Assembly (NCBI GenBank): GCA_032191485.1
Contig: JAVDOI010000135.1
Location: forward strand, 114,501-178,500
Reading direction: 5' to 3'
From: Leptoclinus maculatus
Lineage: Eukaryota > Chordata > Actinopteri > Perciformes > Stichaeidae
DNA length: 64,000 nucleotides
The translations under genes and the position numbers were made by a program. Below are positions 34,901 to 46,453 of this stretch, piece by piece. Position 1 is the stretch's first letter. Each line of letters starts with the position of its first letter. Under the pieces are notes generated by a model. That model saw only the letters and a program-made list of their open reading frames with translations. It was not told the origin of the DNA and searched no databases.

Positions 34901-37817
34901 TGTTACTCTCCTCCAATGAAAAGGTGGCATACAAAGTAATCAGTGTTTTATCTCAGGATCTATTGGTGATCATATTTACTGATATGGAACCAGGACCAGT
35001 GTTTCCTTCACGTTTCCTATCTGCTGTGATGTAGGTCGGAGACCAAACACTGAATCTCGACACCACGACTCAGCTGCTTCACGGTGTGGAGCTCTCCAAG
35101 GACCAGACTGGAGTCACTGCCAAGATACCTTCCTCCAACATGACAGTCTTTTTTGATGGCAACACCGCCCATGTGTCAGGTACAGAACCCTAGATCCTAT
35201 CTGGACTGAGTTTCAGAGTAAAAGCTGTGCTTATTAGGGTCAAAGTTAATTATTTTTCTCTAATTGTCTCCTGACATCAAACAGGACCAATGGAAGCTGT
35301 AGAGGGTTTGTGTGGAAACCCCACTGATCAGAGCCAGACCACCACCCTGAATGATGAGAAGAACATTGAGGATGGGTACGACTTAGTCTTAACTTGATGC
35401 ACTGACTGATATTAATACATTTGTTATTCATGTCCTATCGGTTTCTAATGTAATGTGCTGTTTGTCGCCCCCTAGCTGCGACATTCAGCACAACGACACC
35501 GTCGACGGTACGATCAACTGCAACCGCTCATCTGAACAGTAAGAAGTGACCCATCTAAACACCAAACACTCCCTTCACCCTTCAAACAGCACCGAGTCAT
35601 CTGCATATACATTTCTATGTGACACGACACTGTCATGTGACCAGGGATGGTTGTGGAAGGTAAACACTCATAACACTCATTCTTCCTCTCCGCACGGTTC
35701 AATCAGCTGTGATCTCCTGAGGCAGCCACCCTTCACTGCTTGTCACAACCACATTGACCCAGAGCCCTACGTAGCCGCCTGCAAAGACACTTTGTGCAAA
35801 TACCCGGCGGTGGACGGTCTCAACTGCCAGTTTATGGAGGCCTACGCCAAGTCCTGCAGCCTGAAAGACGACGTCACACTGGACGACTGGAGGTCAACGG
35901 TCAACTGCTGTAAGATCCTCGTTCACTTTCTCTTATTCTGCTGCTTAGTGGATGTTTAAATTGAAGTGAGTCGAGTATAAAGAAGCAGATCAATTAAACA
36001 CCCAGATGAAGTTACCTGAAAATACTCCACTGCTCCAAGACCAGTGGAGGACTTGTGGAGACTACATCACTGACTTTGTTGACATGAACGATGTTATTGT
36101 TGTTCTTGGTTGATGTGAAAGTGAAGCTCATGTGTCTGTGTGTCTGTCTGTAGCTGCTGTCCCTCAGGCCTCCTGTCTGGACCAGTACTGCAGCGATCAT
36201 GAGTTCTGCGGCGAGAAGCTCGGAGAAAGAAGCTGCTTGTGTCGGGCCTTGTTTGCCTCCAAGTACAAACCAACGAACGCTTTAGGTACAGTGCAATTTT
36301 ACAGACTGCAGCAAGTGGAGACATTTTTAATTTGTGCATTAATTTCTCTGCATTTTGAATTACTGCAACTGAAATTTGTTGCTTATATCGCACATTTTAA
36401 GTAACGTGCAAGAGGAGGGCAAATAAAGCCAAAGACAGAGAACATGTAACTCAAAAAGCACCTGCTGATACATCTGAAACATGCTAATCGATCCTTATGT
36501 GATGATATTTTACATGATTGTGCTGTTGGGTGTCCAGGTGAGCCGACAGTCTGCACAGAGAACTCTGCCACTGTTAGTCTGGCTGGATGTCTGCTGCAGG
36601 ACAAAGGCATCGACTACTCCGTCCTTCACCTCAATGACCCCAACTGCAAAGGCCACATGGACAACCAGACCCACATGGTGACCTTCAGCTTCGACAGCAG
36701 CAACACCTGTGGGACCGAGGTTTCGGTGGGTTCCCTCCTCTAGTTTGTTGCTCTCAACAAGAGTAGAGAAACATGCTGTTTTTGCTCATCACTCCCAGCT
36801 CACACACAAACAGCTGAACAAGTTTTCTCTCTGATTGATGTAAGAGGAGAGACAATGCCTTGTGTTTCTGTCTCAATCTAGATGAACAACAGCCACATCC
36901 TCCACAAGAACACCATCATGACGAGGAACAGCTCAGAGAACGGAGTCATCACCCGCCACGACCAAGTATATATCGACTTCTCCTGCCTCTACACAAAGCC
37001 AGACATCAAGAGTGTGTCCTTCAGGATCAAAGACAGGTGAGTGGAGGGCGGCTGAGCTTCACCTGCTTGTTGATGTGCAGCTTGTTGTAGTTTGACACAG
37101 CTGAACTGTGTGTGTGTGTGTGTGTGTGTGTGCTCTGCAGCTCTGTGGTCCAGCACATTGTATCTGGAGTTTGGAACTACACTCTGATGATGAGCGCCTA
37201 CACCGACGCCAGCCGCATGCACCTCGTCGGGCCGAGCACTGACATCCGGCTGAACCAGAAGGTCTGGGTGGAGCTGAAGACGGAGGGGCTGGACGGCAAC
37301 ATGGTGGCCATAGTGACCGACTCCTGCTGGACATCCGACCAGCCGTCCCCTGATGGCGGTCTGCGATACGACCTCATCATTGACGGGTGAGAAAGAACTC
37401 TTTGTTGGCGGCTTTTAAGAATCAACTGCTGATGAACTCATCGTGTCCGTTTCCCTGTTTCTGAGCAGATGCCCGAACTCAGCTCACCAGACGGTGAAGG
37501 TGAAGGGAAACGGACTGGGAACCTCCAACTTCTTCTCTTTCAACATGTTCGAGTTCTCTGGGGGAGAACGTGAAGGCTACCTGCACTGCAAACTGGAGCT
37601 GTGCCGCAAGCAGGACCAATGTGCTCCGGTAAGCAGGAGTGGATGAAATACTGCTGTACTATATAATATAAGTGTTGCTCTTTGTAAAGTCTAACATCTG
37701 ACCGTCCTCTCTGTGTTACAGACCTGCGGCGGTGGCGGCAAAAGGAAGCGCAGATCTTCCAGGTCTAAAGCTGCAGATGGAAACCCAGCACTCATCTCTA
37801 TGGCCTGGAGCAATTAG
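28968..37817 (+). CDS. secreted VWD-C8-ZP glycoprotein, alpha-tectorin-like, copy A (17 coding exons)
   Basis: Likely an extracellular matrix or mucus glycoprotein that polymerises through its ZP module. Coding exons: 28968-29001, 29487-29605, 31188-31418, 31566-31646, 33605-33710, 33856-33985, 34484-34724, 35035-35179, 35285-35375, 35476-35538, 35707-35909, 36154-36285, 36538-36725, 36882-37036, 37141-37386, 37469-37628, 37722-37817. All phases join to 806 codons. Order: signal peptide MKPGALLLLLA; an N-terminal region (about 17-233) I cannot assign; VWD (about 234-395, ending near GLCGNP); C8 (about 415-510, Cys-rich); ZP module (526-775) with paired cysteines. The end, after CGGGG, has a KRKRRS processing site and no hydrophobic anchor. 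No TIL domain was seen. Alpha-tectorin, GP2/uromodulin-type or a fish-specific relative are all possible. Intron 4 holds a hAT element. Confidence 0.88.
30636..30675 (+). repeat. CCTGATGAAGATG...GAAACGCGTTGG motif
   Basis: This matches the CTGATGAAG...GAAACG core found in several retroelement families of animals. It is isolated here, in intron 2 of the VWD-C8-ZP gene, and the family is not assigned. Confidence 0.3.
31931..33297 (+). mobile_element. non-autonomous hAT element in intron 4, copy A
   Basis: The tips are CAGGGGACGGCACCC and the reverse complement of GGTTACCGACCACTG, matching the CAGNGGTCGGNAACC ends of hAT elements. A perfect 8-bp target-site duplication AGTTAGTA flanks it (31923-31930 and 33298-33305). 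Inside, at about 32843-33054, is a relic of the transposase N terminus: MDKSKKRKVTEENRV, then a frame break, then PVCLTCGEKFANSKKCNVER and HFKNKH, a C2H2-type DNA-binding finger of the SCAND3/ZBED5-like class. The catalytic domain is absent. The minus-strand open frame of 190 codons (31992-32564) inside it is not a gene. Confidence 0.85.
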
Positions 37818-38045
37818 ATGAAGACCGCCCCCCCTTTTGATCAATGACATGGAATGAACGAATTGAACTTGTTTCTAATTAATGATTTACTCTTTTATGT
37901 CAGAGGTGATTTGATTATAGGAGGATTTGGTATTTGGTATTTGAAAGTATAAACCATGAGTCATCACAGTTTTTATCTGCCTGTCTTCCTGATTTAAGCT
38001 TCGTCACAATAAGAAGCCTGAACTCTCACTGCTTGTCACATTCAG

Positions 38046-38125
38046 ATTCAACTTTATTGTCATTGCAGAGTACAAGTACTAGGACAACGAAATGCAGTTT
38101 TAGCATCTAACCAGAAGTGCAAAAA
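38046..38125 (-). repeat. 3' end of a fish retroelement (CAACTTTATTGTCATTGCA)
   Basis: The string AACTTTATTGTCATTGCAGA followed by GTACAAGTACTAGGACAACG is a common teleost repeat tail. It lies in the 3' UTR of the VWD-C8-ZP gene and recurs at 63622-63701. Confidence 0.45.
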
Positions 38126-38339
38126 GAAGCAGTAAAAGTTAAAATCTTGTGAAAGATTGTTTGACCTTATCGTTAATGTGAAACAATGCTGGCAGATATC
38201 GTCGTCATCTGATCCACCTGAGAGGATGGCATATGTTATTTCTGCAGTAATACAATGATTCGTGCAGATTATCATGAGATTTAAAATAGAATATAATCTT
38301 TGGTGAAATATTAGAAATGAAGTGTGAGTGAAGAACAAC

Positions 38340-38345
38340 AATAAA
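38340..38345 (+). terminator. polyadenylation signal, VWD-C8-ZP copy A
   Basis: First AATAAA after the stop, about 520 bp downstream. The copy in unit B is at 63916-63921. Confidence 0.45.
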
Positions 38346-38424
38346 AAGGGTTTAGAGGGTTTTATTCATGCACTACTTCCTGGTACTGTGGGTTCTTTTA
38401 AAATATATATCATGTGTTCTTTAA

Positions 38425-38939
38425 CTAAATGTTACTTTAAATGCACACAGCCTGAATGACACTAAAAGAATGTGTTTTAGTGACGTGAAGCTAAAAGAAC
38501 GTCGTCAGACTCAGCTGTAGGAAGCTTTGCAGCAAGAAGAAGGTTTCCAGATGCAAATGAAGGAAAATACTGAAGTGAATGTGAAGATTAAAAAGGTGAT
38601 TATCAGATTGAAGTTAAGATTGTCAGTTCAAACTGTGGCTGTAATTACACTGAGACATGCTGGTGTACAATTATTATGTTATTATTACTATGAGCATCAA
38701 AAAGACAAAAAAATAAATGAAGGGAGTGGGTAAAACAAACGAGTTTCATTCATTGATTTCATTCATCTTTTCTTTTTGTTTGAAACCATAAACCCTTGCC
38801 ACCAGAACCTATCTGCTTGCTTTATATTGGTGGGGTTGCAAGTTCGATCTTCATGAGGTGCAGTGAATCTTTAAGTCTATTAACACGTGTGAAGAATACG
38901 TTAAGAGAAGAGTTGGGTTCCAGACCTGCTCGTTACCAG
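38425..38939. other. single-copy spacer start, no gene seen
   Basis: This is the first sequence past the point where copy B is cut off by the window end, so it is not known whether it is duplicated too. No recognisable gene. Confidence 0.4.
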
Positions 38940-39637
38940 TGTATGTACTGTGAGGAATTAGAGTTAGAAGTGTTTGTAGTAGGATTTATAGCGCCCCTAG
39001 AGGTGGATAGTGAAATGTAGGAAGCATGTGGAATGCCACATTATGCTTGTAAAAACTGTCAAAGTATGTGAAATGTCACCAGAATACTTATCAAGTGTAT
39101 AATATGTTTACAGTATGTTTACTATAGAAGTGTTGAACCATAAGAGACAATTATTGAATGTATTAATCTATAAAGAATAGTCGATAGGGACAGACAGGGA
39201 TTTTAAGACAGGCATTACAGGGAACACCAGGACCAGAGCAGAGGACCTAACAGAGGGAGCAACCGACCAAAGCCAATAGGACACAACGAAGGAGGAGTCA
39301 GCTGACTGAGGCCAGGAGGAGTCAGCTGGACTTAAGCCAATAGTATTTGAGACAGACGTTTTACGAGCTATGAAAGGAGATTCAAAGGAATCGTTCTTCC
39401 ACTTCATCACATTCCATCCTGCAGGTAACAAGCTTCCTGATTGGAGCGTGTGTGAACTCTTTTCCTTGGATCATATTTCTATCGATAGTGTACATAGTGT
39501 CATTCACTTTGCAATTGCTTTAACTTCTGTAAAATGAAATACCATTGATCATAATTTGAACCGAGTGTTTGTCACGGCCGGCAGACGTGAGGCTCTCCCA
39601 CAGTATCGAGGGGTCCCTGAACCTCAACAGTACAACA
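38940..39637. mobile_element. candidate solo LTR or TIR element
   Basis: The left end TGTATGTACTGTGAGG and the inverted right end TGTTGTACTGTTGAGG match closely over 16 bases, giving TG...CA termini and a length of about 698 bp. Flanks GTTAC and GTAAC are near the ends but are not adjacent duplicates. No coding sequence is recognised inside. Solo LTR is favoured because of size and TG...CA ends, but this is uncertain. Confidence 0.4.
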
Positions 39638-40337
39638 AGTAACTTAGAAAAAGAATAGTATTAATAAACATGTAAATAGAATAAATGCTTAGATGAAATA
39701 AGTACCTGTGTAAATACTGATTCTACTTTGTCACATGCAATCCTTTTCATGTTTTTGGTTCATCTTACACTCCATCGTGTTCTTTATTCATTCCATTCAT
39801 TTCATCATTTATTTATTTATTTTCTGTTTAGTTAAATATGAATATAGAGAGGATATTGTTCCTAAAATATAGATGTATAGAGGATAGTAAAATATAAATA
39901 TCTAGATATTGGATGATTAGTTTAGCGTCAGAGAAGCTGCCTTGAGGGAAATTTGACAATGTTTTGATGACAGAGTGACAAAGTCACAGTTGCAGCACGC
40001 TTCAGCAGGTTGGTTCAGTATTTAATTCAACATGAAGAATTTCCTTTATATAATCATAAAGTAGAATATTTTAAATGATTCCTGACAACAAAGTACTTTT
40101 TCCATATGAAACTTCTTCTGCTTGCCTTAATTAGTGTAATCAACGTAAAAAAAAAGAAAAGGTTCATATCATGTATTTGCAACCCCCCCCCCCACTGCAG
40201 GTTTATATTACAGAGATGATGTCCCGGCAGTGAAAGTGGAGGCTACAAGGGGTCAGAAGGGTCAAGTTTAGACCATTTTGTTCTTTGCAAATGTGAGACA
40301 AAGTATTTCTTACTTTCTCCCACCATGTTTCACCCCA

Positions 40338-40340
<3 letters not shown>
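39638..40340. other. AT-rich spacer
   Basis: No gene or clear element; a poly-C run at 40182-40192 precedes a CTGCAG. Confidence 0.4.

Positions 40341-40415
<75 letters not shown>
40341..40415 (+). repeat. (CA)n microsatellite
   Basis: About 37 CA units. A second (CA)n tract of some 20 units follows the piggyBac relic at about 40937-40979. Confidence 0.95.
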
Positions 40416-40416
<1 letters not shown>

Positions 40417-40589
40417 TTCTCACTACCCCACCTGTGTGAGAAATACAGATACTACTTTGACTTTGACGGGAACCTTTTAAAACTCCGCCCACACTTAGCA
40501 GGAGAAACATACAGAACGGTTGCTTGGGAGTCCGACCAACATTACACTCTGCAGATACATTCAACACAGCAGCTTACTGTAGGACAACA

Positions 40590-40929
40590 TGAGCAACAGA
40601 AGCAAAAGGATAACAGCCCCGAGGCTCTGGAGCACATCCTTGATCACGACAGTGAAATAGAGGAGGATGTGTCTGAAGATGAAGACCATCTTGAGGTCAA
40701 TTCAGATTATAATGGTGCTGATTATCAACCATCAGATGAGGAAACTGATATACCTGTTCCTCCAAGAGAGACATTCGTGTCAAACTATTGTGAAATACAG
40801 CAGTCATCCTCACCCAATACACCCAATACACGTCAGCCAAGACTGTCTGCCAAAAATCTTATAAAGACAGAGACAACATGTATTTGCACAAAGCACACCG
40901 TGACGACATGTCACTGGTGTGCTGTGTAG
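40590..40929 (+). pseudogene. piggyBac transposase relic, N terminus joined to C terminus
   Basis: After an ATG at about 40589 and a one-base frame break, the translation runs EALEHILDHDSEIEEDVSED, then SDYNGADYQPSDEET, the acidic N-terminal region of PGBD4-type piggyBac transposases. It then passes directly to NLIKTETTCICTKH and CHWCAV followed by a stop, which resembles the short Cys/His-rich C-terminal domain. The whole catalytic DDD region, about 400 residues, is missing. This is an internally deleted, inactive copy. No piggyBac TTAA-flanked tips were found. Confidence 0.5.
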
Positions 40930-40934
40930 ACACA

Positions 40935-40981
<47 letters not shown>

Positions 40982-41025
40982 CGTTCATTGTGCTCATCTC
41001 TTGTTCATTTTTAATTAAACATAAT

Positions 41026-41156
41026 TAACGTCTCTCGTCAATGACAGCCAGGATTATAGCAAACAATGGATATCCGCGGCCCCAAATGGGCCCCAAACAT
41101 GCCATCCCCTTGGGGCTAAGCCCCTCCCCCTTTCTTTGAATCATAGAAACGCCCCT
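41026..41156 (+). mobile_element. right-hand fragment of the CAGGGGCG element
   Basis: Matches 24045-24176 closely: AACGTCTCTCGTCAATGACA, then CCATCCCCTTGGGGCTAAGC and GAAACGCCCCT. It shows that this element is dispersed and not only part of the 2.5-kb tandem units. Confidence 0.6.
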
Positions 41157-41170
41157 ATGTGTATGTATAG

Positions 41171-42376
41171 TAGGGCTGCAACAACGAATCGATCAAATTC
41201 GATTATTAAAAGAGTTGGCAACGAATTTCATTATCGATTCGTTGTGTCGCGCGACTATTACGCCACTCAATAAGTCGCGGAGATGTTTGAGTATAAAAAT
41301 AAAGTTGAGTTGAGCGCAGAGCGGAGGTCGAGGAAAGACCACCGGAGACCCGTAAACATGTTGGAGCCCTTGATGAGGAGGAAGGGAGTTCAACAGCAGG
41401 GTAAGTCACTACAGAATCCTACTTTTGTTCCGTTTTGAAGTGAGGAACTAGGCGCGTTCGATGTGCGGATCCGCCCGGTGTCCGCAGCGAATCCGCTGTT
41501 TGACGGTGCGTGATCCGTAGGCGGGGCGTATCCGGCGCGCATGGCCGAACCGAGTGGACAGTACGGCGGATCAGCCGACCTGAGGGCGGATCAGCCGACC
41601 TGAGGGCGGATCCGCCCCGGAGTCGACTGCTATCAGTGACGTAACGTCCCTCCAGTAGCTCTTCTGGTGCCGGTGTTTACTCGTTATCCAGCTTCACAAG
41701 CATGACAAGTTAGCGTTAGCTCGTTAATAACAGTAGTAAAGCAGGACTAAAGACACGCTTTCATTCACTCGCCTTTTTTGGCCCATTCATTTTTCAATCT
41801 GTTGTCATGTATATATATTCTGTGCTTTGTCCCATATCGGTTATTGTTGACAAATATATTTGTGTGTGTTGTACTTTTTAATTTCATTTTAAAGTTCTTT
41901 TATAGCACTTGGTCATCTTAAACTGTGTTTAAATGTGGTGTATAAATGAACTTAACTTGCACTTACTACAATGATGGTAATAATTTAATGAATAAGCTTC
42001 AAGTGAACTTGAGTGTGTGTGTGTCTGTGTGTGTGTGTGAGTGTGTGTGAGTGTGTGTGAGTGAGAGTTTGTGCGTATGTGAGTGTAGTGTAGTGTAGAG
42101 AACAAGTTCTGACGTTCAAACAAATCCTTTATTTTTTATAAATGATTTATTGTTCTGACAGCTCAGGTCCCTTTAAACAAAAATATACATCTTTTTGTGC
42201 ACTTTATTTAAAAAAATCCTATATAATTGGCAGATGTAAAGCATAAAGCAAACTGTTTTTGAATAAAGGGTTGGAAATTAATGCTTTTTTTTTTTTTTTT
42301 ATCCGATTCATCGATTAATCGTAAAAATAATCGACAGATTAATCGACTATTAAAATAATCGTTAGTTGCAGCCCTA
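41171..42376. mobile_element. non-autonomous hAT element with TAGGGCTGCAAC tips
   Basis: The left tip TAGGGCTGCAACAACGAATC and the inverted right tip TAGGGCTGCAACTAACGATT are classic hAT ends, followed on both sides by ATCGATTAATCG-type palindromic sequence. Flanking 8-mers ATGTATAG and GTGTATAT agree at 6 of 8 positions, an aged target-site duplication. The interior has a CpG-rich patch (41440-41640) with a 27-bp direct repeat (GGCGGATCAGCCGACCTGAG type), and a short ATG frame before a GTAAG donor at about 41358-41400. No transposase is left. Confidence 0.75.
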
Positions 42377-42640
42377 GTGTATATACATGCGTGTGTATGT
42401 GTATATAAGTGTATAATATATATACATATACGTATGTGTATATATGCAGTGAAGATACATTTTTCAAGATACAAACATAAATGGATTAAATGGTAAAAAA
42501 CTAATTTAATGAATTAATCCAGCAGTTTAATCTTTGTTTAATTTAAGGAGGAACTTTATTCTCTTTACTGACATCAAGACTTCATGACGCGTATTTGAAT
42601 AACTGGTATTTTAGCAACGACTCCACCTCTGTTTGAACTA

Positions 42641-42673
42641 GTGTGTGTGTGTGTGTGTGTGTGTGCGTGTGTG

Positions 42674-42768
<95 letters not shown>

Positions 42769-42797
42769 CTGTGTGTGCGTGTGTGTGTGTGTGTGTG

Positions 42798-42870
<73 letters not shown>
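42641..42870 (+). repeat. (GT)n microsatellite with TTTCTG interruptions
   Basis: About 230 bp of GT with regular GTTTCTGT and GTGCGT breaks. All open frames over it are low-complexity artefacts. Confidence 0.97.
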
Positions 42871-42871
<1 letters not shown>

Positions 42872-43876
42872 CAGCAGGTGTGGTGCTGCTGCAGGTTGAA
42901 GTCGTCTCACTTTTAGAGTTGAAGATGGACGACTGAAGTTCAACAGGACAGAAACAGAAGAAGAAGAAATGAGATTTAAATAAAAGGAAATCAAAGTTCT
43001 GGACAGAAAGCGTCATCGCTACAGTCAGGTGCTGTTAAACTGTTTCATTCTTTATATCTTTATTATTCGTCTGTTTACAAAAAACACAACGGACACGTTC
43101 ACTGCTCCAGCTCTTCTTCTCTTTCTTTATTCCTTTAGTCCTTTAGTTTCCTTCCTTCTTTACTTCTCTTTCTTTCCACCTTTCTTCTCGTCTTCCACCT
43201 CTTTTTTCCATTTCTTCTTCCAAACGTTCCTTTTTAAAATGTATTTCATCGTTCCATTTCTGTTATACTTCTACGTCACTACCGTTCTGTTTTTATTCGG
43301 TTCACTCTTACTTCACACTTCCTGCCCGGTGTTCAGTTTATGTGACGTGTTGTTTGGTTGTTTGACTCTTTGATTGATTTAACACGAGATGGAACCCGAC
43401 ACGATACGCCTGTAAACCTTCGGCTCTTCTTCCAGTTGAAACGTGTTTGTCAGACACATTTCCAGTATCTGGTCTCTGTGTGAAGATAAAAACACTTTAA
43501 CAGTTTAGAGATTCTGTTCATCGTGAAGAGAACGAGAGCTTCTTCATCTGGTGCCAACGTTCAGGTCCAACACAGGAAGTGAGTTCATGGAGGTGTGAAG
43601 TGACGGTGAGGTCATTGTTTTAGGATCTGACTCGTCCCCTCTGACCAAAGGTGACCGGCCTTTTGGGGTCGATGCCCGTCGGCTCTGGAACTCTCTGAGA
43701 TGTTTCACTCTTGGTTCAACCGTGTAAATAGAGTTTATCATTATGATTATTATTAAAGGAACAGTAGTGATGTTTAGAAGTGAGGCTGTTTGAGGTACTT
43801 CTACATACTCAGAGTATTACTACAGTAGATGGAGTAAATCAATGTACTGCTGTATTTTAGACTCCGAACAGAATAA
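42871..43876. other. spacer before the second satellite
   Basis: A pyrimidine-rich stretch (43090-43260) and AT-rich DNA. At 43650-43740 the plus strand reads VDARRLWNSL, like the RLWNSLP end found in LINE ORF2 proteins, so a LINE 3' end is possible but weak. No gene is recognised. Confidence 0.4.
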
Positions 43877-45793
43877 ATAGTGTAATGTTTTGTAGTGTAA
43901 TGTTTTGTAGTGTAATGTTTTGTAGTGTAGTGTTTTGTAGTGTAGTGTTTTGTAGTGTAGTGTTTTGTAGTGTAATGTTTTGTCGTGTAATGTTTTGTAG
44001 TGTAGTGTTTTGTAGTGTAATGTTTTGTAGTGTAATGTTTTGTAGTGTAATGTTTTGTAGTGTAGTGTAGTGTAGTGTTTTGTAGTGTAATGTTTTGTAG
44101 TGTAGTGTGTTGTAGTGTAATGTTTTGTAGTGTAGTGTTTTGTAGTGTAGTGTTTTGTAGTGTAATGTTTTGTAGTGTAGTGTTTTGTAGTGTAGTGTTT
44201 TGTAGTGTAGTGTTTTGTAGTGTAGTGTTTTGTAGTGTAATGTTTTGTAGTGTAATGTTTTGTAGTGTAGTGTTTTGTAGTGTAGTGTTTTGTAGTGTAG
44301 TGTTTTGTAGTGTAATGTTTTGTAGTGTAGTGTAGTGTAGTGTTTTGTAGTGTAGTGTTTTGTAGTGTAATGTTTTGTAGTGTAATGTTTTGTAGTGTAG
44401 TGTAGTGTAGTGTAGTGTTTTGTAGTGTAATGTTTTGTAGTGTAGTGTAGTGTTGTGTTTTGTAGTGTAATGTTTTGTAGTGTAGTGTTTTGTAGTGTAG
44501 TGTTTTGTAGTGTAATGTTTTGTAGTGTAGTGTAGTGTTGTGTTTTGTAGTGTAGTGTTTTGTAGTGTAATGTTTTGTAGTGTAGTGTTTTGTAGTGTAA
44601 TGTTTTGTAGTGTAATGTTTTGTAGTGTAGTGTTTTGTAGTGTAATGTTTTGTAGTGTAGTGTTTTGTAGTGTAATGTTTTGTAGTGTAGTGTTTTGTAG
44701 TGTAGTGTTTTGTAGTGTAGTGTTTTGTAGTGTAATGTTTTGTAGTGTAATGTTTTGTAGTGTAATGTTTTGTAGTGTAATGTTTTGTAGTGTAGTGTTT
44801 TGTAGTGTAATGTTTTGTAGTGTAGTGTTTTGTAGTGTAATGTTTTGTAGTGTAATGTTTTGTAGTGTAGTGTTTTGTAGTGTAATGTTTTGTAGTGTAA
44901 TGTTTTGTAGTGTAATGTTTTGTAGTGTAGTGTTTTGTAGTGTAGTGTTTTGTAGTGTAATGTTTTGTAGTGTAATGTTTTGTAGTGTAGTGTTTTGTAG
45001 TGTAATGTTTTGTAGTGTAATGTTTTGTAGTGTAGTGTGTTGTAGTGTAGTGTGTTGTAGTGTAATGTTTTGTAGTGTAGTGTTTTATAGTGTAGTGTTT
45101 TGTAGTGTAATGTTTTGTAGTGTAGTGTTTTGTAGTGTAATGTTTTGTAGTGTAATGTTTTGTAGTGTAGTGTAATGTTTTGTAGTGTAGTGTGTTGTTT
45201 TGTAGTGTAGTGTGTTGTAGTGTAATGTTTTGTAGTGTAGTGTTTTATAGTGTAGTGTTTTGTAGTGTAATGTTTTGTAGTGTAGTGTTTTGTAGTGTAA
45301 TGTTTTGTAGTGTAATGTTTTGTAGTGTAGTGTAATGTTTTGTAGTGTAGTGTGTTGTAGTGTAATGTTTTGTAGTGTAATGTTTTGTAGTGTAATGTTT
45401 TGTAGTGTAATGTTTTGTAGTGTAATGTTTTGTAGTGTAGTGTGTTGTAGTGTAGTGTTTTGTAGTGTAATGTTTTGTAGTGTAGTGTGTTGTAGTGTAG
45501 TGTGTTGTAGTGTAGTGTTTTGTAGTGTAATGTTTTGTAGTGTAGTGTGTTGTAGTGTAGTGTTTTGTAGTGTAATGTTTTGTAGTGTAGTGTGTTGTAG
45601 TGTAGTGTGTTGTAGTGTAGTGTTTTGTAGTGTAATGTTTTGTAGTGTAGTGTGTTGTAGTGTAGTGTTTTGTAGTGTAATGTTTTGTAGTGTAGTGTGT
45701 TGTAGTGTAGTGTGTTGTAGTGTAGTGTTTTGTAGTGTAGTGTAATGTTTTGTAGTGTAGTGTTTTGTAGTGTAATGTTTTGTAGTGTAATGA
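43877..45793 (+). repeat. 15-bp satellite TTTTGTAGTGTARTG, copy 2
   Basis: The same unit as in dld intron 12 but an array of about 1.9 kb, twice as long. It joins unrelated left flank (ending GAATAAATAG) to the duplicated dld exon 13, so the duplication junction lies inside it. Near 45040-45720 higher-order blocks with GTGTGTTG variants recur. The 646-codon minus-strand open frame is an artefact of the 15-bp period. Confidence 0.97.
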
Positions 45794-45831
45794 GCACACT
45801 TGTGATTCTAGTGTTTGTTGTTTATCTTTAG

Positions 45832-46304
<473 letters not shown>

Positions 46305-46453
46305 TCTCCTGCCGTCTCACCTTCAGTGTACATAACAAGAGAAGGAAGCAGGAAGCAGGAAGCAGGAAGCTTCATCCAGACCCAGCGGATCCTCTGTGTT
46401 CATCCAAACTGTCCCACATTTATATCTCATCTTATTTAAATGTTCTCAATAAA

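Larger units (their letters stand above)
18932..38424 (+). repeat. tandem segmental duplication, copy A
   Basis: From the satellite in dld intron 12 onward the sequence recurs at 43880-64000. The copies are offset by 25932 bp at dld exon 13, about 26000 bp in the 2.5-kb repeats and 25576 bp throughout the VWD-C8-ZP gene. The unit contains dld exons 13-14, the repeat block 21508-26960 and the complete gene at 28968-37817. Copies differ by scattered substitutions (well under 1 percent by eye), microsatellite length and one deletion of about 430 bp in copy B. Confidence 0.95.

Noticed and set aside
35546..35959. 137-codon open frame (also at 61122-61535)
   Set aside because: It is exon 11 of the VWD-C8-ZP gene read through into both flanking introns.
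36481..36681. Small plus-strand frame beginning in intron 12 of the VWD-C8-ZP gene
   Set aside because: It is a different frame over exon 13; the correct frame joins all neighbours without stops.
42641..42870. Cys/Val-rich open frames
   Set aside because: They are the (GT)n microsatellite in six frames.
43857..45797. A 646-codon open frame on the minus strand and similar frames over both satellites
   Set aside because: The 15-bp period is a multiple of three, so frames stay open on both strands. The predicted proteins are only HYTTK or FCSVM repeats.
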